This document shows positions 15,678-22,677 of a stretch of DNA of 22,677 nucleotides, piece after piece (position 1 is the first letter of the stretch; every line of letters starts with the position of its first letter). The notes under the pieces were generated by a model that searched no databases, was not told the DNA's origin, and worked only from the letters and a program-made list of their open reading frames with translations. Origin of the DNA: an uncultured Flavonifractor sp. Its GTDB lineage: Bacteria; Bacillota; Clostridia; Oscillospirales; Oscillospiraceae. The position numbers and the translations under genes were made by a program. Location of the stretch: positions 261-22,937 of the forward strand of contig CAJUDT010000033.1 of assembly GCA_910585415.1 (NCBI GenBank). Direction: 5' to 3'.

Positions 15678-17818
15678 ACACCGTTTGGAAAATCTTCCTG
15701 TCCATGTCCTGCTCCGGCGGGCTGCTGACTCTGGCGCTGCTTCTGGGAAAACGATGTCTGGGCAATGCCGTCAGCCGGCAGTGGCGGTATTACATCTGGT
15801 TCATCGTCCTGCTGCGGCTGCTGCTCCCTTTCGGACCGGAGGTGAGCTTGCTGGGAAGTACGTATCGGGCGATGGACCAGGCAATCACCCAGGCCCCATC
15901 CCCTCCGCCGCAGAGTGCGCCGGATATTTCGGAGGATGAGCTCACTCCGGCGGTTGGGGCGGAGCGGGCCGATGAGAACCGTCAAGCGGAGACGTGGACT
16001 GCCGTCCAGCCGCTTCGAGATATTGGAGAGCTGCTGCTCCACCAAATCTGGTTGGTCTGGCTGGTGGCCGCTCTGGGCTTGCTGATACGGAAAATAACCA
16101 TCTATCAGGGGTTTATACGGTACGTCAAAGCGGGTATGACCCCGGTTTCTGACATTGAGAAATTGGACCAGCTTTCCGCCGCCGCAGAACGGGCGGGCGT
16201 GGGAAAACCCGTGGAGCTTTGCGTGAATCCGCTGATTTCATCCCCGCTGCTGATTGGCGCGTTTCGCCCGTGCGTCGTACTGCCAAGGGCGGATATTCCC
16301 GAAAAGGAGTTTTGGTATATCGCTTTGCACGAGCTGACGCATTACAAACGGCGGGATATGTTTTATAAGTGGCTGGTACAGGTTACGGTCTGCCTGCATT
16401 GGTTTAATCCGCTTGTGTATCTTATGAGCCGGGAAATTACCAGGGCCTGTGAGTTTTCCTGCGATGAAGCGGTGCTCACAAAAATGGGGTGCGATAACGC
16501 CCAGGACTACGGGAAAACCTTGCTGAATGCGATGGCGGCAGTGGGGAAATACAAGGAATCTGTTGGCGCTGTTACATTAAGCGAAAACAAACAATTATTG
16601 AAAGAAAGGTTGGGAGCAATTATGAGTTTTAAGAAAAAATCAAAGGCAATTCGGCTTTTGACGGGTATGCTGACGTTGTGCGTTATTTTCAGCGCCGCTT
16701 TCGTCGGGGTTTATTCTACTGCCGCCGCCGCAGATGTGCCAAATACGGTAAATGCAGTCAAAAAGATTATGGGCCTATTTGGTATTGCCAAATATGATAA
16801 TTTTGTCTATCCCAAAGAAACAACTGCAAGCATTGAGAATAATTCTTCAGAGATAGAGCGGTATTATAAAGCCGGCAGTTTGCCTCTGTTTGAAATTGCG
16901 TTTCCCAGACTGGATGAAAATACGCAAAAAATGTGGTTAGAAAGGCTCTATGCGGATGGTGATTTTGCTTTCTTCTCTGTCGCTGTGCGTGGAATTGATA
17001 CAGATTCTTCTCTATTTGCCGATTTTGCGGAAAAGGCATATACCGATGAAGAAATGGCGTTTTTCTCCATCTTTACGGACCGTATGGATAAAGCGAGGCT
17101 GGAACTTTGGCTGGACAGGGCGTTGGAAGATGAAAACTGGGCATTTCAATCCATCCTCTTTGATAGGCTGAACCGGAGGGGGGAGTTTGACGAGCTGAAA
17201 GAGAAGCAGGAGAAGGAATGGGCCGAAGCGCAGATGGCGGAATACCGGGCCGTGGGCGTTACCATGGATGGCAAGGATTATTACTACAAAGGCCAGCTTG
17301 TCAATATCTTTTTGGATATCCGGCCCAACAAAGCCTTTTATGCGCTCAATATGAACCCGAAAGGAACCGTCAATATCAGGATTATCCGCAGCAACGACAA
17401 TGTGATTACAGGCGTTGCGTATATGACCGAGGCGGAAGTGAAGGAGCTGCTCGAAGAGGACGGCTCGGACGATGAAATGGAGGTTATCCCGGTTAAATTC
17501 AAAACCGTAGAAGCCGGGAAAACGATTTGTCTGGGAGAATATACGTTGTCCAGCGGAGATACCATCTGGTATGATGTTTCGGCGGAAACCGGAAATGGGA
17601 TGCAGGTCTTTTTCACAAAAAAGGATTTGGCGGATGTGGTCTATTGGTCTGTACGTAATTTGCGTCAGCCGGGTGAAGTTCTGAAATGTACCGCAGATTT
17701 TACCGTCGGACCTCCGGTAACAGAGCCCGGAAGCTACAAGCGGTTTCTTCGGGCTGTGGATGGCCCTTTGGGAGATGTAACGGGCAGCATTACAATCGAG
17801 TTTACAGGCGCGGCTTGA
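15674..17818 (+). CDS. M56 family (BlaR1/MecR1-like) membrane metallopeptidase with atypical sensor domain
   Basis: This 714-residue protein is the sensor-protease partner of the BlaI gene it overlaps. Membrane segments are predicted near residues 10-26, 38-54, 121-138, 233-251 and 326-350. The zinc-binding HELTH is at 219-223 (His219, catalytic Glu220, His223), followed by the conserved RACEFSCDEAVL (257-268), which supplies the expected further acidic ligand. After the last membrane segment there is no penicillin-binding domain and no SxxK motif. About four 30-residue repeats of the AFFSI-RLD-WLDRAL type (about 395-515) are followed by a beta-rich domain with VTMDGKDYYYKGQLVNIFL (529-547) to the C-terminus. 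M56 proteins of this class normally cut or trigger loss of the BlaI-type repressor when the external domain detects a signal. The signal is unknown. A stretch from about 16560 to 17130 is markedly AT-rich. Confidence 0.92.
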   Translation: MNTVWKIFLSMSCSGGLLTLALLLGKRCLGNAVSRQWRYYIWFIVLLRLLLPFGPEVSLLGSTYRAMDQAITQAPSPPPQSAPDISEDELTPAVGAERADENRQAETWTAVQPLRDIGELLLHQIWLVWLVAALGLLIRKITIYQGFIRYVKAGMTPVSDIEKLDQLSAAAERAGVGKPVELCVNPLISSPLLIGAFRPCVVLPRADIPEKEFWYIALHELTHYKRRDMFYKWLVQVTVCLHWFNPLVYLMSREITRACEFSCDEAVLTKMGCDNAQDYGKTLLNAMAAVGKYKESVGAVTLSENKQLLKERLGAIMSFKKKSKAIRLLTGMLTLCVIFSAAFVGVYSTAAAADVPNTVNAVKKIMGLFGIAKYDNFVYPKETTASIENNSSEIERYYKAGSLPLFEIAFPRLDENTQKMWLERLYADGDFAFFSVAVRGIDTDSSLFADFAEKAYTDEEMAFFSIFTDRMDKARLELWLDRALEDENWAFQSILFDRLNRRGEFDELKEKQEKEWAEAQMAEYRAVGVTMDGKDYYYKGQLVNIFLDIRPNKAFYALNMNPKGTVNIRIIRSNDNVITGVAYMTEAEVKELLEEDGSDDEMEVIPVKFKTVEAGKTICLGEYTLSSGDTIWYDVSAETGNGMQVFFTKKDLADVVYWSVRNLRQPGEVLKCTADFTVGPPVTEPGSYKRFLRAVDGPLGDVTGSITIEFTGAA

Positions 17819-17852
17819 CCGCTTCAGTAAAATTGTTGAATACGCTATGTAA

Positions 17853-17896
17853 AACGGCAGACTGCCTCCCGAGAGATGGGAAGGCAGTCTGCCGTT
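17853..17896. terminator. Long hairpin between convergent genes, probable terminator
   Basis: A perfect 15-bp stem (17853-17867 with 17882-17896), extended by three more pairs around a bulged A, closes a 7-base loop. On the minus strand it is followed by TTTACAT, giving four uridines with the stem's last base pairs, so it best suits the minus-strand SLH fragment. It would also stop the plus-strand M56 transcript poorly or through its structure alone, since no T-run follows in that direction. Confidence 0.72.
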
Positions 17897-17918
17897 GGTG
17901 CTGTATCAAGGCTTTGCG

Positions 17919-18593
17919 CTACTGCTCGATATAATTTTTCAGCATTTGCGCGACCTGAGCGCGGGTAGCCTGCCCTTGGGGGGCCAGCTGTCCGCCGCCG
18001 AGGCCGTTGATAATGCCGGATTCCACGGCCCAGCACATGGCCTCCTGTGCGTAGCCGCTGATTTGTTCGGTATCCGTGAAACTGGACAGAGTGCCGCTGG
18101 CGGCAGGGGAACCGGCATACCGCCAGAGCATGGTTACCAGCTGCTCACGGGTGATGTTTTGCTCCGGGCTGCTGCCGTCACTGATGCCGTTGGCAATGGC
18201 CCATTCCATGCCCTTTTCGTACCAGGTGGCGCCGCCTCTGGTGTCCGAGCCGTCAAAGCGGGCCAGGACAAGCATCAGCATAGCGCGGGTCATGGGCGCC
18301 TCGGGGGTAAAGGCGTCCTCTGACGTGCCGGTGAACAGCTCGCGGGCGGTGACAAAGTGGATGGCCTCCGCTCCCCAATACTGGGAGGATATATCCGCAA
18401 AATTTTTGCTGTTGTCCACGACCTTCACCGTGGCCCCGTCAGGCAGGGACGCCGTCAGGCCGTCCGCCGTGGGGACAGAGGTCTTGACGCTTGTTTCCGT
18501 GCCATCCGTATGGACGAGCACCGCCACAGTGCCGGGGGTTGGGTCAGCTACGGGGATTTCTACCTTGACGGGCGTTTTGCTGCCCGTATTCAC
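17919..18593 (-). pseudogene. C-terminal remnant of an SLH-domain surface protein
   Basis: From a GTG at 18593, 224 residues are readable. A pre-SLH segment contains PGTVAVLVHTDGTE (20-33) and VKVVDNSKNFAD (56-67). Three SLH repeats follow at about 63-115, 119-160 and 170-222, with MTRAM, ITREQLV and TRAQVAQML motifs. It aligns throughout with the end of the giant protein (PGTVAVLVHADGTRE, VDNSKAFAD, TREQFVVMLWRY), so the two are paralogues. There is no ATG, no signal peptide and no convincing ribosome-binding site. The frame stays open upstream to a TAA at 18918-18920 without any other usable start. Without secretion it could not reach the wall. It is probably a truncated gene, although a promoterless recombination cassette is possible. 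Automatic gene callers may report it as intact. Confidence 0.72.
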
Positions 18594-18917
18594 CGTGACT
18601 ACCTGGGCGGAATCCGTGTTCTGGGTGGGTTGGACCTCCGGGATGGGCAGGACGGCGGCGGTTCCGCTCTGCTGGGCCGCTTGGACGGTGGAGGCGGACA
18701 GCTTGACCTCTGCCTCCGCTTTGCCGCTGGCGCTGATGGTGACGGTGGCGGTGGGGTAGACGGTGGCTTTATTGGTCCTGCTGACAGGCTTTTCTTTGTT
18801 CAGTGCCGTACCACTGCAAAAAGTCTTTGTGTTTCCGCAATAGGTGCAGTGAAATTTGAAGCCCCCGCTGAAACGGTGCGGCTTGAAACTTGCAAAAGGA
18901 AATCTAATGTGGTAAAA
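18594..18917 (-). other. Start-less open extension of the SLH remnant
   Basis: The SLH frame continues upstream for 108 codons with no ATG, GTG or TTG in frame. The 3' two thirds read like surface-protein sequence (TATVTISASGKAEAEVKL, then AQQSGTAAVLPIPEVQ). The 5' third instead reads FKFHCTYCGNTKTFCSG, with three cysteines spaced like a small metal-binding motif and unlike the repeat proteins. A deletion or rearrangement joint near 18770-18800 is the simplest explanation. The smc promoter also lies in the left part of this stretch. Confidence 0.45.
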
Positions 18918-18918
18918 T
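18890..18918 (+). promoter_or_regulatory. Putative smc promoter
   Basis: TTGCAA (18890-18895) and TAAAAT (18913-18918) are separated by 17 bases, with two and one mismatches to consensus. The start codon of smc lies 84 bases beyond the -10 box. The -10 box falls in the loop of the dyad at 18894-18944. Confidence 0.5.
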
Positions 18919-18944
18919 TATATGCCATAATTAGGTTTCCTTTT
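18894..18944. repeat. Imperfect inverted repeat over the smc promoter
   Basis: AAAAGGAAA-t-CTAAT (18894-18908) pairs with ATTAG-g-TTTCCTTTT (18930-18944): 14 of 15 positions are complementary around a central region of 21 bases that contains the -10 box. It could be an operator, a leader hairpin, or a terminator, since the right arm ends in a T-rich run. Confidence 0.55.
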
Positions 18945-18990
18945 CTTTTCCAGAAACAGGACGCCAGACTTTGTGGGCTTTTCGGCAGAA

Positions 18991-18995
18991 AGGGG
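18991..18995 (+). promoter_or_regulatory. Ribosome-binding site that fixes the smc start
   Basis: AGGGG (within AAAGGGG) ends 7 bases before the GTG at 19003. This favours that GTG over the earlier in-frame GTG at 18973, which would add ten residues not usual for SMC proteins and has no comparable site. Confidence 0.75.
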
Positions 18996-19002
18996 TGGCT
19001 GC

Positions 19003-22000
19003 GTGTACCTGAAAGCGCTGGAGATTCAAGGCTTTAAGTCCTTTCCAGAAAAGACGGTCCTCTCCTTTGGGGAGGATATCACCGCCATTGTGGGCCCCAA
19101 TGGCAGCGGTAAGTCCAATATCTCCGACGCCGTGCGCTGGGTTATGGGGGAACAGTCCACCCGGGCCCTGCGGGGGGGCAAGATGGAGGACGTTATCTTC
19201 GGCGGCACCGCCAAGCGCAAACAATTAGGGTTTGCAGAAGTCTCCCTGGTATTGGACAACGCCGACCACCTCTTCGCCGTGGAGGACAGCGAGGTCATGG
19301 TTACCCGGCGGTATTACCGCTCTGGAGAAAGTGAATACTATATCAACCGCCGCTCGGTGCGCCTCAAGGATGTGAACGAGCTGTTCATGGACACCGGTTT
19401 GGGCCGGGAGGGGTATTCCATCATCGGCCAGGGGAAAATTGACGAAATCCTCTCGGTGAAAAGTGCCGACCGGCGGGAGGTCTTTGAGGAAGCGGCGGGT
19501 ATTTCCCGCTTCCGCCACCGGAAGGAAGAGGCCGAGCGCAAGCTGGAACGCACCGCGGAAAACCTGGTGCGCATTACCGATAAAATCGACGAGCTGGAAC
19601 TTCAAGTGGAGCCCCTGCGGGTTCAGAGCGAGAAGGCCAGACGGTTTTTATTGCTCCGGGATGAGCTCCGGGGGCTGGAAATTTCTCTCTGGCTAGACCA
19701 GCTGGAGAAGCTGCGGGCCGCCGCTATTAAGACGCTCTCCGACTATGAGAACGCCCTCCGCCAGAAGGATGAGGCACAGCAGGCCGTGGAGGCCCTCTAT
19801 GCCGCCGCTGAGGAGCTCTCCGCCCAGATGCGGGAAAAGGACGTGGAGGCCGAGGGTATCCGCTTCACCATGATGCAGCGGGAGGCCGACGCCAACGGAC
19901 TGGACAACGGCATTGCCGTCTTAAAGGCCAACATTCAAAATAACCTGGAAAATACCAACCGGCTCCGGCAGGAGCTGGACCAGCAGGAGGGCCGGGCGGG
20001 CTCCATCTCCGCCCAGATTGATGAGCGCCGGACCCGCCTGGAGGCCCTCTTGACTGAGGTCCAGGAGTTAACGGAGCAGCTCACCGACAAGCAGACCGCC
20101 GCTGAAGAGGCCGCCCGCTCGGCGGGTGTTTTGGCGGAGGAAATGGAGGCTCTGCGGCAGAAGGAGGCCGTGGAGAACGCCTCCGCATCGGAGGCCAAGG
20201 CTCTGCTCTCCGCCCTGGCGGCGGCGGCGCAGGAGCTCTATGACCGGGATGAGCGCGTCCGGCAGGAGCTCTCCGCCGGGGAAGAACAGCTGGCCCAGAC
20301 GGAAGGGGAGCGCCAACAGGCCGGGCAGCAGCTGGAGAAAGCTCAGGAGGACCGGGACGCGTTAGAGAATATTATCAGCGGTTATACCCTCCGCCGGGAC
20401 GCCCGTGCGGGCAAGGCTAAGGAGGCTCAGGAGCGTCACACCCGGCTCCGTATGGAGGAAACGGACCTCAAAAACCGGATTCGGATGCTCGCAGAGATGG
20501 AAAAGCTCTATGAGGGTTACTCCAAAGCGGTCAAGCTGGTCATGGGAGAGGCCGGACGGGGACAGCTCCAGGGGGTTCACGGCCCCGTGGCGGGGCTGAT
20601 TCATGTGCCCGACCGGTGTACGGTGGCCATTGAGATTGCCTTGGGCGGGGCTATGCAGCATATTGTGGTGGACTCCGACCAGACCGGTAAGGCGGCCATT
20701 CAGGCCTTGAAGCGCCGGGATGGGGGGCGTTGTACCTTCCTGCCTTTGAATACTGTACGGCCTGCGGAGTTTCGGGACAAGGCTGTGTCCGGTGAGCCGG
20801 GGTTCGTGGGCATGGGAGACGCGCTGATTCGCTTTGATGCCCAGTATACGCGGATTTTTTCCAATTTGCTGGGGCGGACGGTCATTGCGGAGGACCTGGA
20901 TGCCGCGCTTGCAATGGCCCGGAAATATGGGTACCGGTTCAAAATTGTCACCCTGGACGGGCAGGTGCTCAATGCAGGCGGGTCTATGACCGGCGGCTCG
21001 GTGAGCCGGAGTGCCGGTATCCTCAGCCGGTCCAATGAGCTGGAGCGCCTGCGGGAGCAGATTGGCGGCGTGCAGGAGCAGCTGGCCGCGGCGGCGCAGG
21101 CTATGGAAAATGCCCAGCGGGAGGCCGCGGCGGCGGCTTACGATTTGGAGACTGCCCAGGCCCAGCAGCGGCAGCATGAGAATGCGGTTCTTCAGCTCTC
21201 CGAGCGGAAGGAGCGCTTTGACGCCCAGGCGGCAGAGCTCCGCCGCCGTCAGGAGGCCCTGCGGGAGGAGCTGGAGCAGATTCAGACCCGCTCCGCACAG
21301 ACGGAGGCCGATACCCAGAAGGCTCGGGAGCGTATTGAGGCGCTGGAGGGCGCCGCCGCCGCCCTGCGGGCCCAGGCGGAGGGCAAGGCTCAGGGGCAGA
21401 ACCGCTTGCAGGAGCAGGCGGGGACAATCGGCGGGGAGATTGCCGGTTTGAATATGCGCCTTGCCGCTTTGGAGGCCGAGCAGGCCGCGTCGGAAAAGAG
21501 TCTGGCCGAGCTGGAGGCCCTGCGGGAGGACCTGTCCGGGGACCGGGAGCAGCGAGAACGAATGATGGCGGAGTTTCAGGATAAAAATGCCGCGCTGGAG
21601 CAGGAGATTTTGGAGAAGGAGCGGCAGCTTCAGGCTATCCGCCAGGAAAATCGGGAGCGGCAGGACGCCATTGGCCGGGTGAATCAGGAAAAGCTGGCTT
21701 TGGAAGGGAAGCGCGCTCAGGCGGACAAGGATGCACGGGATAAGAACAGTGAGCTGCTGTCCATGGAGCGGGAGGTTTCGGTGTTGGAACAGAAACGGAC
21801 CGCCGCCGCTATGGAGGAAAAGCAGCTTCTGGATAAGCTGTGGGAAACTTATGAGCTGTCCCACGAGGCGGCGCGGGCCCAGCGGGTGGAGCTGGAGAGT
21901 GTGCCCAGGGCACAGCGCCGGGTGGGGGAGCTGAAACGGGATATTTCCGCTTTGGGGAATATCAATCTGGACGCCATTGAGGAATTTCAGCGGATTAATG

Positions 22001-22572
22001 AGCGGTACACCTATCTTACGGACCAGAGGGATGATGTTCGTACCGCCAAGGAAGAGCTGGAGGGTATTATTAGTGGGATTACTGAGGAAATGCGGGCGAT
22101 TTTCGCGGAGCAGTTCCGTGTAATCAACGACGCGTTTCAGCAGACGTTTTTGGAATTGTTTGGCGGGGGGAAGGCGACCCTGGAGCTGGAGGACCCGGAG
22201 GATATTTTGAACTGCGGGATTGAAATCCGGGTTCAGCCGCCGGGGAAGGCCCTTAAAATTATTACCCTTTTATCCGGCGGGGAAAAGGCCTTTGTGGCGA
22301 TTGCGCTCTATTTTGCTATTTTGAAGGTTCGGCCGACGCCCTTCTGCGTTATGGATGAAATTGAAGCGGCTTTGGATGACGCTAATGTGACGAGATTTGC
22401 CCATTATTTGCGGCAGATGGCTCAGAAAACACAGTTTATTGTGATTACTCACCGGCGAGGGACTATGGAAGAGGCGGATGTCCTTTATGGCGTTACCATG
22501 CAGGAGCAGGGGGTTAGCAGGTTGTTGACCATCAATTTGAACGACGTCGAGCGGGAGTTGAATATTAAATAG
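19003..22572 (+). CDS. smc: Chromosome segregation/condensation protein SMC
   Basis: This is a full-length, 1189-residue bacterial SMC ATPase. It works with ScpA and ScpB to organise and separate the chromosome. The head is split. The N-terminal half has YLKALEIQGFKSF at 2-14, Walker A GPNGSGKS at 31-38, an R-loop region near 57-72 and a Q-loop Gln143 in IIGQGK. The C-terminal half has the signature LSGGEKA at 1090-1096, Walker B CVMDE (Asp1118, Glu1119) and the D-loop ALDD at 1123-1126. Long Glu/Gln/Arg/Ala-rich coiled coils (about 165-500 and 680-1030) flank a hinge (about 515-670) that ends in the glycine-rich GGSMTGGS. GTG at 19003 is chosen because SMC proteins begin M-YLK and AGGGG precedes it. 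In many Firmicutes rnc lies upstream and ftsY downstream. Here the upstream neighbour is a minus-strand SLH remnant, and no gene starts in the last 105 bases. Confidence 0.97.
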   Translation: MYLKALEIQGFKSFPEKTVLSFGEDITAIVGPNGSGKSNISDAVRWVMGEQSTRALRGGKMEDVIFGGTAKRKQLGFAEVSLVLDNADHLFAVEDSEVMVTRRYYRSGESEYYINRRSVRLKDVNELFMDTGLGREGYSIIGQGKIDEILSVKSADRREVFEEAAGISRFRHRKEEAERKLERTAENLVRITDKIDELELQVEPLRVQSEKARRFLLLRDELRGLEISLWLDQLEKLRAAAIKTLSDYENALRQKDEAQQAVEALYAAAEELSAQMREKDVEAEGIRFTMMQREADANGLDNGIAVLKANIQNNLENTNRLRQELDQQEGRAGSISAQIDERRTRLEALLTEVQELTEQLTDKQTAAEEAARSAGVLAEEMEALRQKEAVENASASEAKALLSALAAAAQELYDRDERVRQELSAGEEQLAQTEGERQQAGQQLEKAQEDRDALENIISGYTLRRDARAGKAKEAQERHTRLRMEETDLKNRIRMLAEMEKLYEGYSKAVKLVMGEAGRGQLQGVHGPVAGLIHVPDRCTVAIEIALGGAMQHIVVDSDQTGKAAIQALKRRDGGRCTFLPLNTVRPAEFRDKAVSGEPGFVGMGDALIRFDAQYTRIFSNLLGRTVIAEDLDAALAMARKYGYRFKIVTLDGQVLNAGGSMTGGSVSRSAGILSRSNELERLREQIGGVQEQLAAAAQAMENAQREAAAAAYDLETAQAQQRQHENAVLQLSERKERFDAQAAELRRRQEALREELEQIQTRSAQTEADTQKARERIEALEGAAAALRAQAEGKAQGQNRLQEQAGTIGGEIAGLNMRLAALEAEQAASEKSLAELEALREDLSGDREQRERMMAEFQDKNAALEQEILEKERQLQAIRQENRERQDAIGRVNQEKLALEGKRAQADKDARDKNSELLSMEREVSVLEQKRTAAAMEEKQLLDKLWETYELSHEAARAQRVELESVPRAQRRVGELKRDISALGNINLDAIEEFQRINERYTYLTDQRDDVRTAKEELEGIISGITEEMRAIFAEQFRVINDAFQQTFLELFGGGKATLELEDPEDILNCGIEIRVQPPGKALKIITLLSGGEKAFVAIALYFAILKVRPTPFCVMDEIEAALDDANVTRFAHYLRQMAQKTQFIVITHRRGTMEEADVLYGVTMQEQGVSRLLTINLNDVERELNIK

Positions 22573-22632
22573 ACTTGTGGGGGGTTCCTTTCTGCCTCTT
22601 CCTCGTTACTCTGGAGGTGTTCGTTTTCTGGT

Positions 22633-22673
22633 CCCGCCTCCGGCGGGTTACTTTCCAGCGATGGAAAGTAACC
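22633..22673. repeat. Two overlapping palindromes downstream of smc
   Basis: CCCGCC-tcc-GGCGGG (22633-22647) is followed, sharing two bases, by an 11-bp stem GGTTACTTTCC / GGAAAGTAACC (22646-22656 with 22663-22673) around the loop AGCGAT. The two stems compete for the shared GG. No T-run is visible before the window ends, so this resembles an interspersed palindromic element more than a classical terminator, though it may still stop smc transcription. Confidence 0.6.
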
Positions 22674-22677
22674 AAAG

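Noticed and set aside
16622..17818. Internal start in the M56 gene giving a separate secreted sensor (MSFKKKSKAIRLL then a hydrophobic stretch)
   Set aside because: It resembles a signal peptide and has GGGAG 5 bases upstream, but the same sequence is the expected last membrane segment of an M56 peptidase and the frame is continuous. There is no independent evidence for a second product.
18973..19002. smc start at the earlier GTG (18973)
   Set aside because: The ten added residues are not typical of SMC proteins, and the GTG at 19003 has AGGGG at proper spacing.

Overview
This window looks like a chromosomal segment of a GC-rich Gram-positive member of the class Clostridia, most like Oscillospiraceae (Oscillibacter/Flavonifractor-type gut bacteria). 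That placement is inference. It rests on high-GC coding sequence, Gram-positive ribosome-binding sites and sigma-A promoters, SLH-anchored surface proteins, a PadR regulator coupled to DUF2812 membrane proteins, a BlaI/M56 peptidase pair, and a full-length Firmicutes-type SMC protein. No RNA genes, CRISPR array, transposase or phage genes were seen.

Layout. (1) 1-12195, plus strand: the 3' part of a giant surface protein, at least 4062 residues, whose N-terminus lies outside the window. About 43 Ig-like modules of four kinds are arranged in a higher-order repeat of roughly 3 kb, present in three copies plus a partial fourth. A small final module, a Ser/Thr/Pro linker, a pre-SLH domain and three SLH repeats follow. 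(2) 12196-12440: a strong terminator, then four directly abutting hairpins whose last arm contains the stop codon of the next gene. (3) 15142-12436, minus strand: an operon of a PadR-type regulator and two paralogous DUF2812 membrane proteins. Its consensus promoter overlaps two ATATCG-N5-CGATAT dyads. (4) 15294-17818, plus strand: a divergent, translationally coupled BlaI-type repressor and M56 (BlaR1/MecR1-like) membrane metallopeptidase. The sensor end of the peptidase is not a penicillin-binding domain. (5) 17853-18917: a terminator hairpin, then a minus-strand SLH-protein tail with no proper 5' end, a paralogue of the end of the giant protein. (6) 19003-22572, plus strand: smc, with its promoter inside an imperfect dyad. 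(7) 22573-22677: intergenic DNA ending in two overlapping palindromes.

How it fits together. Two different envelope-facing regulatory systems share one divergent promoter region of about 150 bp. One is a ligand-type repressor (PadR) with two membrane proteins. The other is a protease-relieved repressor (BlaI) with its membrane sensor-protease. The giant adhesin and the SLH remnant are cell-surface components. smc is a housekeeping chromosome-organisation gene; neither of its usual Firmicutes neighbours, rnc or ftsY, is visible here. The most distinctive features are the higher-order repeat of the giant protein, the four-hairpin element, the well-defined operators, and the SLH tail that may be either a decayed gene or a silent cassette.
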